NCBI GenBank assembly: GCA_902594545.1 | Contig: CACJMO010000011.1 | Coordinates: forward strand, 1 to 32,151 | Source of the DNA: an uncultured SAR86 cluster bacterium | Lineage (GTDB): Bacteria > Pseudomonadota > Gammaproteobacteria > Magnimaribacterales > Magnimaribacteraceae | DNA: 32,151 nucleotides | Reading direction: 5' to 3' | Made by a program: the position numbers and the translations under genes | The notes under the pieces: model-generated | The model's database searches: none | What the model saw: the letters and a program-made list of their open reading frames with translations, nothing else | What the model was told of the DNA's origin: nothing | In this document: positions 1-8,047 of the stretch, piece after piece | Position numbering within the stretch: position 1 is the stretch's first letter | How the letters are laid out: every line of letters starts with the position of its first letter

Positions 1-1
1 A

Positions 2-715
2 GAAGGCTTTAGGCCAGGTTTATTAAATCGACCAGCAGGCAGAACTAATTCTGATGGATCTTACACTGTACCAGCAACTATTGATTCAGACGAGATAACC
101 AATTATGAATTTGGGTGGAAATCTGTTCTTAGAGATGGTCAGCTTAGGTTTAATGGTAGTGTATTTATGGTTGATGTTACCGGACTGCAAAGTACTATAT
201 TTGACCCGAGCATTGTTAATCTATTCTTCTCTGATAATGCGGCAGATGCAGAAATAATGGGTCTTGAAGGCGACTTTATTTACTTCACTGAGAGCGGCTT
301 AGTACTTTCAGGTGCTTTCTCTCTCTTAGATACTGAAATTACAGAAAGCTTGGTCCCAACTAATGATGTGGTTGTAGGACAAGAATTAGCTTTTGCTCCT
401 GGAATTCAGGCTAATGTCAGTGCCAGAAAGGAATGGGGTATGGAAGGTGGCAATACAGGTTATTGGCAAGCTCAAGTTACCGCATCAGATAGAAGCTATT
501 CGGATATCATGGCACCTAATAGAGCTCAGCAAGACAGTTATAGTCTGACTAATCTTAGAGCAGGAGTTAGTAATGATGATTGGTATGCTGAGGTGTATGT
601 TGATAATGCCTTTGATGAGAGGGCTGAAATTAGTAATACCTTCGTATTTGACAGACAAAGAATTGCTATCGTTAGACCCCTAACCGTAGGTCTCAGATAC
701 AAATTAAAATTCTAA
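2..715 (+). CDS. TonB-dependent receptor, C-terminal part (5' end outside window)
   Basis: The reading frame is open from the left edge, so this is the last 237 codons of a longer gene. The protein shows repeated short amphipathic strands and the NYEFGWK strand typical of the last third of TonB-dependent receptor barrels. It ends in a beta-strand with terminal phenylalanine (RYKLKF), the usual outer-membrane insertion signal. The family imports large or scarce substrates (siderophores, cobalamin, glycans, lipids) across the outer membrane using TonB energy. The plug domain and TonB box would lie upstream, so the substrate cannot be inferred. A strong terminator follows directly, so this gene ends its transcription unit. 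An in-frame ATG at 167 is internal and is not a start. Confidence 0.88.
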   Translation, partial: EGFRPGLLNRPAGRTNSDGSYTVPATIDSDEITNYEFGWKSVLRDGQLRFNGSVFMVDVTGLQSTIFDPSIVNLFFSDNAADAEIMGLEGDFIYFTESGLVLSGAFSLLDTEITESLVPTNDVVVGQELAFAPGIQANVSARKEWGMEGGNTGYWQAQVTASDRSYSDIMAPNRAQQDSYSLTNLRAGVSNDDWYAEVYVDNAFDERAEISNTFVFDRQRIAIVRPLTVGLRYKLKF

Positions 716-738
716 ATTGAGTCTATAAAAAAATAAAA

Positions 739-760
739 GGGAGCCTTGGCTCCCTTTTTT
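739..760 (+). terminator. Intrinsic terminator after TonB receptor gene
   Basis: A perfect GC-rich inverted repeat (GGGAGCC at 739-745 and GGCTCCC at 748-754) is followed at once by six T (755-760). It lies 23 nt after the receptor stop codon. An A-rich stretch sits just before the stem (727-738), so it may also act weakly on the opposite strand. The next gene starts only 28 nt later, leaving little room for a separate promoter. Confidence 0.9.
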
Positions 761-788
761 ATCAAAGCAAAGAATATTTAATTGATAA

Positions 789-2825
789 ATGAGTATGGAA
801 AAAAATGAATTAAATATAGGAGAAACTACTCTCTCTGTGGATTTGACTGAAGCTACAGACGCAGTCAAAGGAGGAAGCTTTGAGTATGCTTTAGGGTTAT
901 TGGTAACAATCCTTAAAGAAAATCCAGATCATATTGATGGATTGTATTTGGCTGCCGTTTCTTCAAGATATTTGAAGAAATTTGATGAGTCCCAAAGATA
1001 TATAGAACATCTTTTAACCATAGCCCCGGACATGGGAAGGGCTTATCAAGAATTGGGTCATCTCAATAGAGATAGAGGTGACGAAGAAAGAGCAGTTGTG
1101 CATTACAGACAAGCTTGTGAGCTTAATCCTGCATTGATACCTGGCTGGAATTTTCTATATCAGTACTTCGTTAAAAATAACAATAAGCCTGCGGCTGATC
1201 ACGCCTTAGAGCAATTAAATAAGCTTAACTCACTTCCAGGCGTCCTTTTATATATTGATCAGATACTCAATGAAGGTAGATTAGGAATGGCAGAAGCAAA
1301 GTGCAGAGCCTTCTTGAAAGAAAATCCTACTCATACTTACGCAATGTCTTTACTTGCAGAAATTGCTAATAGATTAGGTTACTTCGATGATGCTGAATTT
1401 TTACTGCAAAAGGCAGTTGAGTTTGAGCCTGAAAGTGGAGATCTAAGGCTGCAGTATGCTTCAATTTTGAGAAAAAAACAGAAGTTTGAAAAGACCATGG
1501 AACAGGTCAATATACTCTGCAGTCAATTTCCTGATAACCAAAACTATCAAGCCCAAAAGGCGAGCGAAGTAATGCAGAATGGTGATCATGAAGAAGCTAT
1601 TAAGATTCTTGAAGAGATTCAAAAGAAGAATCCGTACAATTTTAGTGTTCTTACTTCTAAAGGTCATGCTCAGAAAACATTAGGTAAAACTAAGGAGGCA
1701 ATTTCCAGCTACCAATCTGCCTACCAAATTAAACCCGATCATGGAGAGGCCTTTTTCTCGCTTGCAAATTTGAAGACTTACAAGTTCTCTGATGCAGAGC
1801 TGACTAATATGCGTCAGCAAGTAGAAAGAATTGATCTTTCATTGAGAGAAAAAGTTTATTTTCATTTTGCTCTAGCTCAAGGTTATGAGGCTGTCGGTCG
1901 ACACGAAGAGGCATTTGAACACTTAGATAAAGGAAACAAAATAAAAAGAGATCAAAGCCAGTACTCCATTGAAAGAATGGAACAGGAACTCAATGCTCAA
2001 ATTAATGTTTGCAATAAAGATTTCTTTGATCAACTTGGAGAGGGTGGCTGTGAAAATAGAGATCCAATTTTTATATTAGGTCTTCCAAGAGCAGGATCCA
2101 CTCTTATTGAGCAAATAATAGCCTCACATTCTATGGTTGACGGAACTTTAGAATTGCCCAACATACTCTCACTTGCGCAAAGCCTTAGAGGCGATGATAT
2201 TTATGGAAAGCAAGGTAACTATCCTAAAAGCATGATCACTCTTTCAAAGGAAAAAAGAAACGAAATGGGAGCCAATTTTATAAACGAAACAAAAATACAC
2301 AGAAAGAATGCCCCTATGTTTACCGACAAGATGCCAAATAATTTTCGTCATATTGGTTTGATTCATCTAATTTTGCCAAATGCAAAAATTATAGATGCTA
2401 GACGGTATTCTCTTGATTGCTGTTTTAGTATGTTCAAACAACTCTTTGCACAAGGGCAAGAATTTTCTTATGGACTAGCCGAAGCAGGAAGTTACTACAA
2501 CAGCTATATCAAGTTAATGGATCATTGGGAGGAAGTACTTCCAGGCAAAATACTAAGGGTCAATAATGAAGAAGTCATACAAGATCTTGAGGGTCAGGTT
2601 TCTAGAATATTAGATTTTCTTGGACTGCCTTTTGAAGAAGCTTGTATATCATTTCATGAAACTGATAGATCAGTAAGAACTGCAAGCTCTGAACAAGTTA
2701 GAAAACCAATTAACAAAGAGGGTGTTGATAGATGGAAGCCATATGCCAAACACTTAAAACCTCTTGTAGAAGTTTTAGATACTAAGCTTTTAAAGCAAGA
2801 AGACTTAGATTTGATAAATAAATAA
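789..2825 (+). CDS. TPR-repeat sulfotransferase family protein
   Basis: The 678-residue protein has two parts. Residues about 15-400 form a run of tetratricopeptide repeats (for example around YLAAVSSRYLKKFDESQRYI and AYQELGHLNRDRGDEERAVV). Residues about 425-650 form a Sulfotransfer_3-type domain. The 5'-phosphosulfate loop for PAPS is visible as GLPRAGSTLIEQ at 431-442, followed by SH and an E-L-P segment as in tyrosylprotein-sulfotransferase-like enzymes. The domain would move sulfate from PAPS to a hydroxyl group, with the TPRs probably presenting a protein or glycan acceptor. No signal peptide or membrane segment is evident. The start is uncertain: ATG at 789 or 795, neither with a clear ribosome-binding site. 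The BCCT gene begins 4 nt after the stop, so the two are probably co-transcribed. Confidence 0.85.
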   Translation: MSMEKNELNIGETTLSVDLTEATDAVKGGSFEYALGLLVTILKENPDHIDGLYLAAVSSRYLKKFDESQRYIEHLLTIAPDMGRAYQELGHLNRDRGDEERAVVHYRQACELNPALIPGWNFLYQYFVKNNNKPAADHALEQLNKLNSLPGVLLYIDQILNEGRLGMAEAKCRAFLKENPTHTYAMSLLAEIANRLGYFDDAEFLLQKAVEFEPESGDLRLQYASILRKKQKFEKTMEQVNILCSQFPDNQNYQAQKASEVMQNGDHEEAIKILEEIQKKNPYNFSVLTSKGHAQKTLGKTKEAISSYQSAYQIKPDHGEAFFSLANLKTYKFSDAELTNMRQQVERIDLSLREKVYFHFALAQGYEAVGRHEEAFEHLDKGNKIKRDQSQYSIERMEQELNAQINVCNKDFFDQLGEGGCENRDPIFILGLPRAGSTLIEQIIASHSMVDGTLELPNILSLAQSLRGDDIYGKQGNYPKSMITLSKEKRNEMGANFINETKIHRKNAPMFTDKMPNNFRHIGLIHLILPNAKIIDARRYSLDCCFSMFKQLFAQGQEFSYGLAEAGSYYNSYIKLMDHWEEVLPGKILRVNNEEVIQDLEGQVSRILDFLGLPFEEACISFHETDRSVRTASSEQVRKPINKEGVDRWKPYAKHLKPLVEVLDTKLLKQEDLDLINK

Positions 2826-2829
2826 ACAA

Positions 2830-4413
2830 GTGCAAAACAGCAAAATAAATACTTCCTCGGAGTTTATTAAAAGAAATAAGAACTTTCTCGGGCTTGATAT
2901 TAATTTTCCTGTATTTTTCATTAGCTCAGGTTTGGCAATATTTTTTTCTTGTATTGTTCTTCTTTTTCCAGAGGCTTCAGGAGATTTGCTAACTAGAATG
3001 AGAGTCTTCGTTGTTGCGCAATTTGATACCTTATTTACAGCTTCTATGGCTTTCTTTACTTTAATTTTGCTCTCATTAATTATATCTCCATTCGGAGAAA
3101 TAAGACTTGGCGGAGAAGAATCTGTACCAGAGTTTGGATATTTTTCATGGATTTGTATGTTGTTTGCTGCAGGAGTAGGCATTGGAATGACTTTCTACGG
3201 TGCCGCCGAACCCCTCTCTTATTACACGGGAGTATTTGGAACGCCTTTAAACGTAACTCCTTTAACTGAAGAAGCAAAACAACTTGCCTTTAGCGCAACA
3301 ATATTTCATTGGGGATTAAATGCATGGTCAGTTTATGCAATTATAGGGTTGTCTCTCGCTTTTTTTCATTACAACTGGAAATTACCATTAAGTATTAGAT
3401 CAATTTTTTTTCCTCTATTAGGCAATAAGACCTGGAGATGGCAGGGAGATTTGATTGATATTGTTGCAATTTTGGCAACACTTTTTGGTTTAGCAACTTC
3501 ACTAGGATTAGGTGCACAACAGGCCTCTTCAGGATTACTATATCTTTTTAACTTGCCAAAAAATTTAATTATTCAATCCCTTATAATCATATTCATAACA
3601 AGTATTGCAATTTTTTCAGTTTACCGAGGACTAGATAAAGGAGTTAAGATCTTAAGTAATGTAAACATTGTGTTGGGTCTTCTATTATTAGTTTTTATCA
3701 TCACTGCAGGTCCTACTTTTAATATTGTGGTTGCTTATGGCGAAAACCTTTTATCTTATTTTAAAAACATTGTTAGTTTGAGCGATTGGAATAGATCTGC
3801 GGATGAGGCATGGTATCGAGATTGGACAATTTTTTACTGGGCGTGGTGGATCTCTTGGTCACCATTTGTTGGTATGTTTATTGCTAGAATATCAAGAGGC
3901 AGAACTGTAAGAGAATTTATAACAGTTGTTTTATTTGTACCTCTTATTTTCTCCATTATTTGGTTTACTTCTTTTGGCGAAACAGCAATTAATCAAAATG
4001 AAAATGGCATCGGCGCTTTAAGCGAGCCTGTTACTGACATATCTCTCGTTTTATTTTATATGTTAGATAACCTTCTATGGCCGACTTTTTCGAGTATATT
4101 TGCTCTGTGCATGCTTGTGCTGTTTTTTGTAACTTCATCGGACTCAGGTTCTTTAGTTATCAACACCATTGCGTCAGGTGGCAAGGATAAGACGCCAACA
4201 AATCAAAGAGTGATATGGGCCATTATTCAAGGATTGCTCGCTATTGTTCTACTCGTAGGAGGTGGATCTTATGCTTTATCGGCAATACAATCAGGAGCCA
4301 TCTCAATGGCACTGCCTTTCGTATTTATTTTAATAATAGCAACCATCAGTTTATTAAAAGGCATGTATGCAGAAAACTATAATAAAAAATTAGAGGAATC
4401 TGATGCAAGATAA
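2830..4413 (+). CDS. BCCT-family (betaine/carnitine/choline) transporter
   Basis: This is a 527-residue, roughly 12-TM permease with BCCT hallmarks: GVGIGMTFYGAAEP in TM3, FHWGLNAWSVYA in TM4 and the family signature around WAWWISWSPFVGMFIARISRGR (337 onward). W161, W166 and Y169, plus W339/W340/W343, have the same spacing as the aromatic box that binds the quaternary ammonium in BetP. A betaine-, choline- or carnitine-like substrate (possibly DMSP) is therefore likely. The first and last tails are short, unlike osmosensing BetP, which suggests uptake for nutrition rather than osmosensing; this is inference. It starts with GTG (no earlier ATG in frame) and lies 4 nt after the sulfotransferase stop. 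The 3' end overlaps the MarR gene by 11 nt. Confidence 0.92.
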   Translation: MQNSKINTSSEFIKRNKNFLGLDINFPVFFISSGLAIFFSCIVLLFPEASGDLLTRMRVFVVAQFDTLFTASMAFFTLILLSLIISPFGEIRLGGEESVPEFGYFSWICMLFAAGVGIGMTFYGAAEPLSYYTGVFGTPLNVTPLTEEAKQLAFSATIFHWGLNAWSVYAIIGLSLAFFHYNWKLPLSIRSIFFPLLGNKTWRWQGDLIDIVAILATLFGLATSLGLGAQQASSGLLYLFNLPKNLIIQSLIIIFITSIAIFSVYRGLDKGVKILSNVNIVLGLLLLVFIITAGPTFNIVVAYGENLLSYFKNIVSLSDWNRSADEAWYRDWTIFYWAWWISWSPFVGMFIARISRGRTVREFITVVLFVPLIFSIIWFTSFGETAINQNENGIGALSEPVTDISLVLFYMLDNLLWPTFSSIFALCMLVLFFVTSSDSGSLVINTIASGGKDKTPTNQRVIWAIIQGLLAIVLLVGGGSYALSAIQSGAISMALPFVFILIIATISLLKGMYAENYNKKLEESDAR

Positions 4414-4906
4414 TCATCTAGAAGAAGCGTTAGTAGCAATTCGCAGGGTAATGAGAGCTACTGAAATTAATTCTTTGTCTTTAGCAAAGAAATCACATTT
4501 AACTCCTACCCAGCATATTGTTCTTAAAATTATTGCTAGTAAAAAACATGCTACTCCAACACATATCTCTTATGTAACAACTCTAAGATACACAACGATC
4601 GCGACCGTTATCAGCAAGCTTCTATCCAGAGATTTAATTACACGAGAAAAGGGAATTAAAGATAAAAGAGTTCAGTATCTAAATATAACTCAGGAAGGGT
4701 TGAAAGTATTGGAGGCTTCTCCGGACCTTCTGCAAGATAAGTTTAAAGAAAGTTTTTCAAGCCTAAACGATTGGGAGCAAAGCATGATTGTGTCTTGTCT
4801 TCAAAGAGTAGCAAGATTTATTGATGCTGAAGAGATAGATGCTGCTCCAATCATAGACTACGGTGGTTTAAATGAAGAACCGGAAGAGTTTTTGGATGAG
4901 GAATAA
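4403..4906 (+). CDS. MarR-family transcriptional regulator
   Basis: The 167-residue protein carries a winged-helix domain at about residues 33-105. It includes the recognition-helix region TTIATVISKLLSRDLITREK and a wing with KDKRVQYLNITQEG, matching the MarR pattern of D-x-R followed by LT-x-G. MarR proteins usually bind palindromic operators as dimers and release them on binding a ligand. The C-terminal 25 residues are unusually acidic (ending EEPEEFLDEE). The start overlaps the BCCT gene by 11 nt and has a GAGG ribosome-binding site about 7 nt upstream, so translation is probably coupled to the transporter. Control of that transporter, or of the sulfotransferase operon, is the natural guess. 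No operator is obvious upstream of 789. Confidence 0.87.
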   Translation: MQDNHLEEALVAIRRVMRATEINSLSLAKKSHLTPTQHIVLKIIASKKHATPTHISYVTTLRYTTIATVISKLLSRDLITREKGIKDKRVQYLNITQEGLKVLEASPDLLQDKFKESFSSLNDWEQSMIVSCLQRVARFIDAEEIDAAPIIDYGGLNEEPEEFLDEE

Positions 4907-4941
4907 TAATATTAGTTCAGCTGATTACTTTTAATTTTATG

Positions 4942-4947
4942 TATAAT
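4942..4947 (+). promoter_or_regulatory. Likely -10 box of the tRNA-Gly promoter
   Basis: A consensus TATAAT lies 12 nt before the tRNA 5' end. No good -35 hexamer is seen at 16-18 nt upstream; CTGATT at 4921-4926 is only a weak candidate at 15 nt. The short distance fits a tRNA promoter with a very short leader. Confidence 0.5.
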
Positions 4948-4959
4948 GCTACCTCTTTT

Positions 4960-5035
4960 GCGGGTATCGTATAATGGCTTATTACCTCAGCCTTCCAAGC
5001 TGATGATGCCGGTTCGATTCCGGCTACCCGCTCCA
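4960..5035 (+). tRNA. tRNA-Gly (anticodon UCC)
   Basis: This is a 76-nt cloverleaf including an encoded CCA (5033-5035). The acceptor stem GCGGGTA pairs perfectly with TACCCGC. The anticodon stem is TCAGC/GCTGA with loop CTTCCAA, giving anticodon TCC at 4994-4996. The T arm is GCCGG-TTCGATT-CCGGC. It would read GGA and GGG glycine codons. The gene-encoded CCA agrees with a gammaproteobacterial origin. It stands alone between the MarR gene and a small membrane-protein gene, with no integrase or direct repeat nearby. Confidence 0.97.
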
Positions 5036-5052
5036 ACTTTTTCTTATTTCTT

Positions 5053-5304
5053 ATGTTTGAATTTTCTTTATTTAATTTTGCTCAATTTGCAGACCAAGGC
5101 CTTTCTTTAATTGGAACTTTGTTACTTACTAGCCTAAGTGCAAAAACAAGAATGTACGGATTTCTTATTTTTGTCCTGGTCAATATACCTGGAGTTTATT
5201 TATTAGTTGTTACCGAACTTTGGTGGATACTAGCTGTTACACCAATCTGGTTATTCATAAACTTTAAGGGGCTTGTAAATAATTACCGAGAAAGCAAAAG
5301 CTAA
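5053..5304 (+). CDS. Small hydrophobic membrane protein, unknown function
   Basis: I do not recognise this 83-residue protein. It is strongly hydrophobic, with two to three membrane segments (about residues 15-30, 34-53 and 55-70), separated by a short polar turn with SAKTRMYG. A positively charged C-terminus (NNYRESKS) would be cytoplasmic by the positive-inside rule. The composition loosely recalls PnuC-type segments, but this is not enough for a family call. It starts 17 nt after the tRNA, may share its transcript and has no clear ribosome-binding site. It converges with the MBL hydrolase gene, with 6 nt between the stops. Confidence 0.6.
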   Translation: MFEFSLFNFAQFADQGLSLIGTLLLTSLSAKTRMYGFLIFVLVNIPGVYLLVVTELWWILAVTPIWLFINFKGLVNNYRESKS

Positions 5305-5310
5305 CTCTGA

Positions 5311-5985
5311 TTACATTATTTGATTCCACAGATCTAAGTCTTCAATACGTAGATAGCTGTTTATCTCCTTAACTTTGCCCATCGTTTCGGATTCTTGCGG
5401 GCTGTAATGATGTCCGGGATACAGAATAGTATCATCCGGAAGTGTAGAGAGTTTTCTGAGACTATGGAACATATCTTCGGAGTTCGAGCCTGGTAAATCG
5501 ACTCTCCCACAGCCTTGAACGAATAAGGTATCACCCGAAACTAAGTTATGATTTACTTTAAAGCATTGAGATCCCGGCGTGTGGCCAGGTGTGTGTAAAA
5601 ATTCTATGTCATTTTCCCCTATCGTCAGGTGATCTCCGGAATCTACAATATTCAGATCTACATCAGATACACCAGTTACTTTTTTTAATCCTTCAGCTTC
5701 ATGTTTATTGACGAATATTTTTACAGGTTCTTTTTCAAGAATTTCTGCTATACCTTCAATTGAATGACCGCCCATACCTCCACCACAATGATCGGGATGA
5801 TAATGAGTAATGAGTACTGAAGCTAGTTTAAGGCCTCGCTTATTTACATGCTCTAAAAGGGCATCGATATCCCAGGCAGGATCTATAAGGGCCACTTCTC
5901 TTGTGCTTTTGGAGCCTATGAGATAGACAAAGTTTTCCATAGGACCTACTAAAATTTGTTCTAAATATAAATCTTCATTATTCAT
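5311..5985 (-). CDS. MBL-fold metallohydrolase (glyoxalase II / persulfide dioxygenase-like)
   Basis: The 224-residue protein is a metallo-beta-lactamase-fold hydrolase with a full metal set: H61-x-H63-x-D65-H66 (THYHPDHCGG), H135 in HTPGHTPGSQ, D152 in SGDTLF and H192 in YPGHHYSP. The segment GCGRVDLP after the SGDTLF strand is shared with the glyoxalase II and ETHE1-like persulfide dioxygenase groups. It therefore probably acts on a glutathione thioester or persulfide in the cytoplasm. The two activities cannot be told apart here, since the usual separate C-terminal substrate domain of glyoxalase II is missing. It lies 8 nt downstream of the MFS gene on the same strand and is probably co-transcribed with it. 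Confidence 0.85.
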   Translation of the reverse strand: MNNEDLYLEQILVGPMENFVYLIGSKSTREVALIDPAWDIDALLEHVNKRGLKLASVLITHYHPDHCGGGMGGHSIEGIAEILEKEPVKIFVNKHEAEGLKKVTGVSDVDLNIVDSGDHLTIGENDIEFLHTPGHTPGSQCFKVNHNLVSGDTLFVQGCGRVDLPGSNSEDMFHSLRKLSTLPDDTILYPGHHYSPQESETMGKVKEINSYLRIEDLDLWNQIM

Positions 5986-5993
5986 CTTTATTC

Positions 5994-7265
5994 TTATCCA
6001 AAAGTTTGTTCTAAAGTTAGTTTATCAGCTTTGTACTTTTTACCTGCCAAATAATAGCAAGGAATAGAAATTACACTGATTATTGAAAAGATAACCAGCA
6101 TAACTGTATAAGGTTCAGCATAACCAGATGACCTTAATATATCTGCACATAAACCACCCCCTAAAGACCCTATAGTCAATCCTATCAAATTGAGAGTTAA
6201 AATATAAAACGATACAACTGTTGCTTTTATATTTTCAGGCACCAGTTCTTGAACCGTTGAAAACGTTGGGCCAAAAAAGCAACCTAATTGAAAATAGCCA
6301 ATAACTATTCCAGTCCAAAAGACAAAGGTGCCAGGCTCAACAAACCTATAGAAGATGCCTATCGGTAGTGTAATTAGCGCTAACCAAAATAGAAACATTG
6401 GCCTTCCTTGGTCAGTGTTTTCTTGCCACCAATCACTTAATATACCGCCAACAAGATTTCCCGTTAAACCTGCAAAAACTCCTATCCATCCCACAAGTTG
6501 AGCTATTTCAGATCTTTCATATCCTCTTTCTTGGACTAACCATAATTGTTCAAATCCAGAGGCACCTAAGACTATATGATAGAAAACTCCAGCCATTATC
6601 GTAAATCTAAGTGCAGAAGAAGTCTTGAGAGCCTTTATAAGAGTATTTACTATATTTATGGTTGTTTCTTTGGATAGATTGTTCGATTTTTCTTCTGATG
6701 AAACGCTTTTTCTTTTCCTGTCTTTAAAGAGCAAAGCACAAAGGCCTAAAAGTAATCCTATAAACCCAAGAAGGTAGAAACAATTTCTCCATCCAAGAGA
6801 TTCTCCTAAATATCCAGCGATTAAAAGACTAACCCCAACTCCAATCGGGACTCCCATATAATAGAAACCAGCAGCAAATCCCATTCTCTTAGATGGAAAT
6901 GAATCAGAAAGTAGAGACATAGATGTCGGTGTTAGGATTGATTCACCCACTCCAATAAACATTCTAGGCACTGCCATCGAGACAAAGCCTTTTGCAGCTC
7001 CCGTAAGTGCTGTAAATACACTCCACAATACGACCCCAAAAGCTATCAGTTTCGGTCTATTTACCATGTCAGCCAGAACACCCATGAAAAGGCCTGCTAT
7101 AGAGTAGAAAACAATGAATGGTACTGTTGTCAAAAATCCATATTGCGTATCAGTAAGACCCAAATCTGGCACAATAAAGTTTGCAAAGCTCGCAATGAGT
7201 TGTCTATCAACGAAATTTAGTAGATTTAAAAGTGTTAAGAAAAATAATAGTCGATAAGCATTCAC
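5994..7265 (-). CDS. MFS transporter (Spinster/ExuT-like)
   Basis: This is a 423-residue, 12-TM major facilitator. N-terminal NFVDRQLIASF and the loop 2-3 motif GVLADMVNRPKLI (a motif A variant) are typical of the anion/cation symporter and Spinster-like group. GVGESILTPTSMSLLSDSF is the TM4-TM5 signature of that group. A charged central loop (about residues 180-200) separates the two six-helix halves. The substrate is unknown; organic anions are common in this group. The start is GTG, supported by AAAGGAG five nt upstream, which decides it over internal ATGs. It is transcribed divergently from the winged-helix gene at 7370 and is probably co-transcribed with the MBL hydrolase. Confidence 0.88.
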   Translation of the reverse strand: MNAYRLLFFLTLLNLLNFVDRQLIASFANFIVPDLGLTDTQYGFLTTVPFIVFYSIAGLFMGVLADMVNRPKLIAFGVVLWSVFTALTGAAKGFVSMAVPRMFIGVGESILTPTSMSLLSDSFPSKRMGFAAGFYYMGVPIGVGVSLLIAGYLGESLGWRNCFYLLGFIGLLLGLCALLFKDRKRKSVSSEEKSNNLSKETTINIVNTLIKALKTSSALRFTIMAGVFYHIVLGASGFEQLWLVQERGYERSEIAQLVGWIGVFAGLTGNLVGGILSDWWQENTDQGRPMFLFWLALITLPIGIFYRFVEPGTFVFWTGIVIGYFQLGCFFGPTFSTVQELVPENIKATVVSFYILTLNLIGLTIGSLGGGLCADILRSSGYAEPYTVMLVIFSIISVISIPCYYLAGKKYKADKLTLEQTFG

Positions 7266-7316
7266 TAGAGCTCCTTTTTTTGGCCATCATAGCATACGGA
7301 TTGTTCATTAATTTAT

Positions 7317-7356
7317 TTGAATTAAAGTAAATTTTGGTGTTATAGTTAAGTAACAC
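7317..7356 (+). promoter_or_regulatory. Promoter with dyad operator overlapping the -10 box
   Basis: TTGAAT (7317-7322) and TATAGT (7341-7346), separated by 18 nt, form a plausible sigma-70 promoter for the gene at 7370. A perfect inverted repeat GTGTTA (7337-7342) and TAACAC (7351-7356), with an 8-nt spacer, covers the -10 box and the likely start site. A protein bound there would block transcription. Because the downstream gene looks like a DNA-binding protein, autoregulation is an attractive inference. Confidence 0.5.
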
Positions 7357-7369
7357 ACTGGGAAGTAAA

Positions 7370-7966
7370 ATGAAAAACAAAAGAAATTGGTCAAATTCAG
7401 AAATGAGGTCTCTAACAAGAGGAGAGGCTATGCATCACTTTTCTAAAGGTGAGCATTATTACGTGGATAAAGATTGGTATATATGGTTTTTGGGTAACGC
7501 TACTAGGTATGCTATTTTCCATACTTTCTTGTGGAAATACGGAAACGGAGAAATGGTTAGCTATACGGATCTAACTAGAACAGAAAAAATTGGCTCTCAA
7601 AGATTAAAAATAGATTCAATCAAAGCTACTATTAGAGAAGGTTTAACTCTTGGTTATATTGAAGCATTCAAATCTGAGAAAGACAGAAGAGTAACCATGT
7701 ATTCTTTTGATCAATCTATTTTGCAAGAAGTAACAGACTACTGTTTTATGATGAGACGAAATAGAATGTGGGAATCAGCATCATTTATAAGCCAGTACTC
7801 AACAGATTCATTGAATAAAGAACTTGCTCGAGCCGGAATGAAATTTGACTGGTTAGAGTCTATTAATAAATTTGTTTCTTTGTTTGCAGAAACAGCAAAG
7901 AATGCATTTGGTCAGGACCAGTTACCTAATGTAATTCCAATTAAGAAGGGAAATAAAAGAGGGTAG
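7370..7966 (+). CDS. Putative winged-helix DNA-binding protein, orphan
   Basis: The 198-residue protein is not one I recognise by name. Residues about 48-113 have a winged-helix layout: a helix with TRYAIFHTFLWKYG, then SYTDLTRTEKIGSQ, a possible recognition helix RLKIDSIKATIREGLTLGYI and a wing with KSEKDRRVTMYSF. The LGYIEAFKSEKDRR stretch resembles the wing of MarR-like repressors. The tail (120-198) is helical and basic at the end. No membrane segment or signal peptide is present. A GGAAG ribosome-binding site precedes the ATG. The gene stands alone between divergent and convergent neighbours and has its own promoter with a dyad. A regulator role is inferred from fold layout only. Confidence 0.7.
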   Translation: MKNKRNWSNSEMRSLTRGEAMHHFSKGEHYYVDKDWYIWFLGNATRYAIFHTFLWKYGNGEMVSYTDLTRTEKIGSQRLKIDSIKATIREGLTLGYIEAFKSEKDRRVTMYSFDQSILQEVTDYCFMMRRNRMWESASFISQYSTDSLNKELARAGMKFDWLESINKFVSLFAETAKNAFGQDQLPNVIPIKKGNKRG

Positions 7967-8047
7967 TTTAATAGTCGTATCTTTTAGCTCTTATTGCACT
8001 TGTGGAATAATTTCCTTCTTATATATTAGATTTACACGGATGTTGTT

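Noticed and set aside
1461-1667. Reverse open frame within the TPR-sulfotransferase gene, and similar antisense frames elsewhere
   Set aside because: These lie fully inside well-supported genes, show low-complexity composition and lack ribosome-binding sites; they are shadows of the real coding frames.
4960-5035. tRNA-Gly as an integration site for a mobile element
   Set aside because: No integrase gene, no repeat of the tRNA 3' end and no change in gene style next to it; neighbours look like ordinary chromosomal genes.
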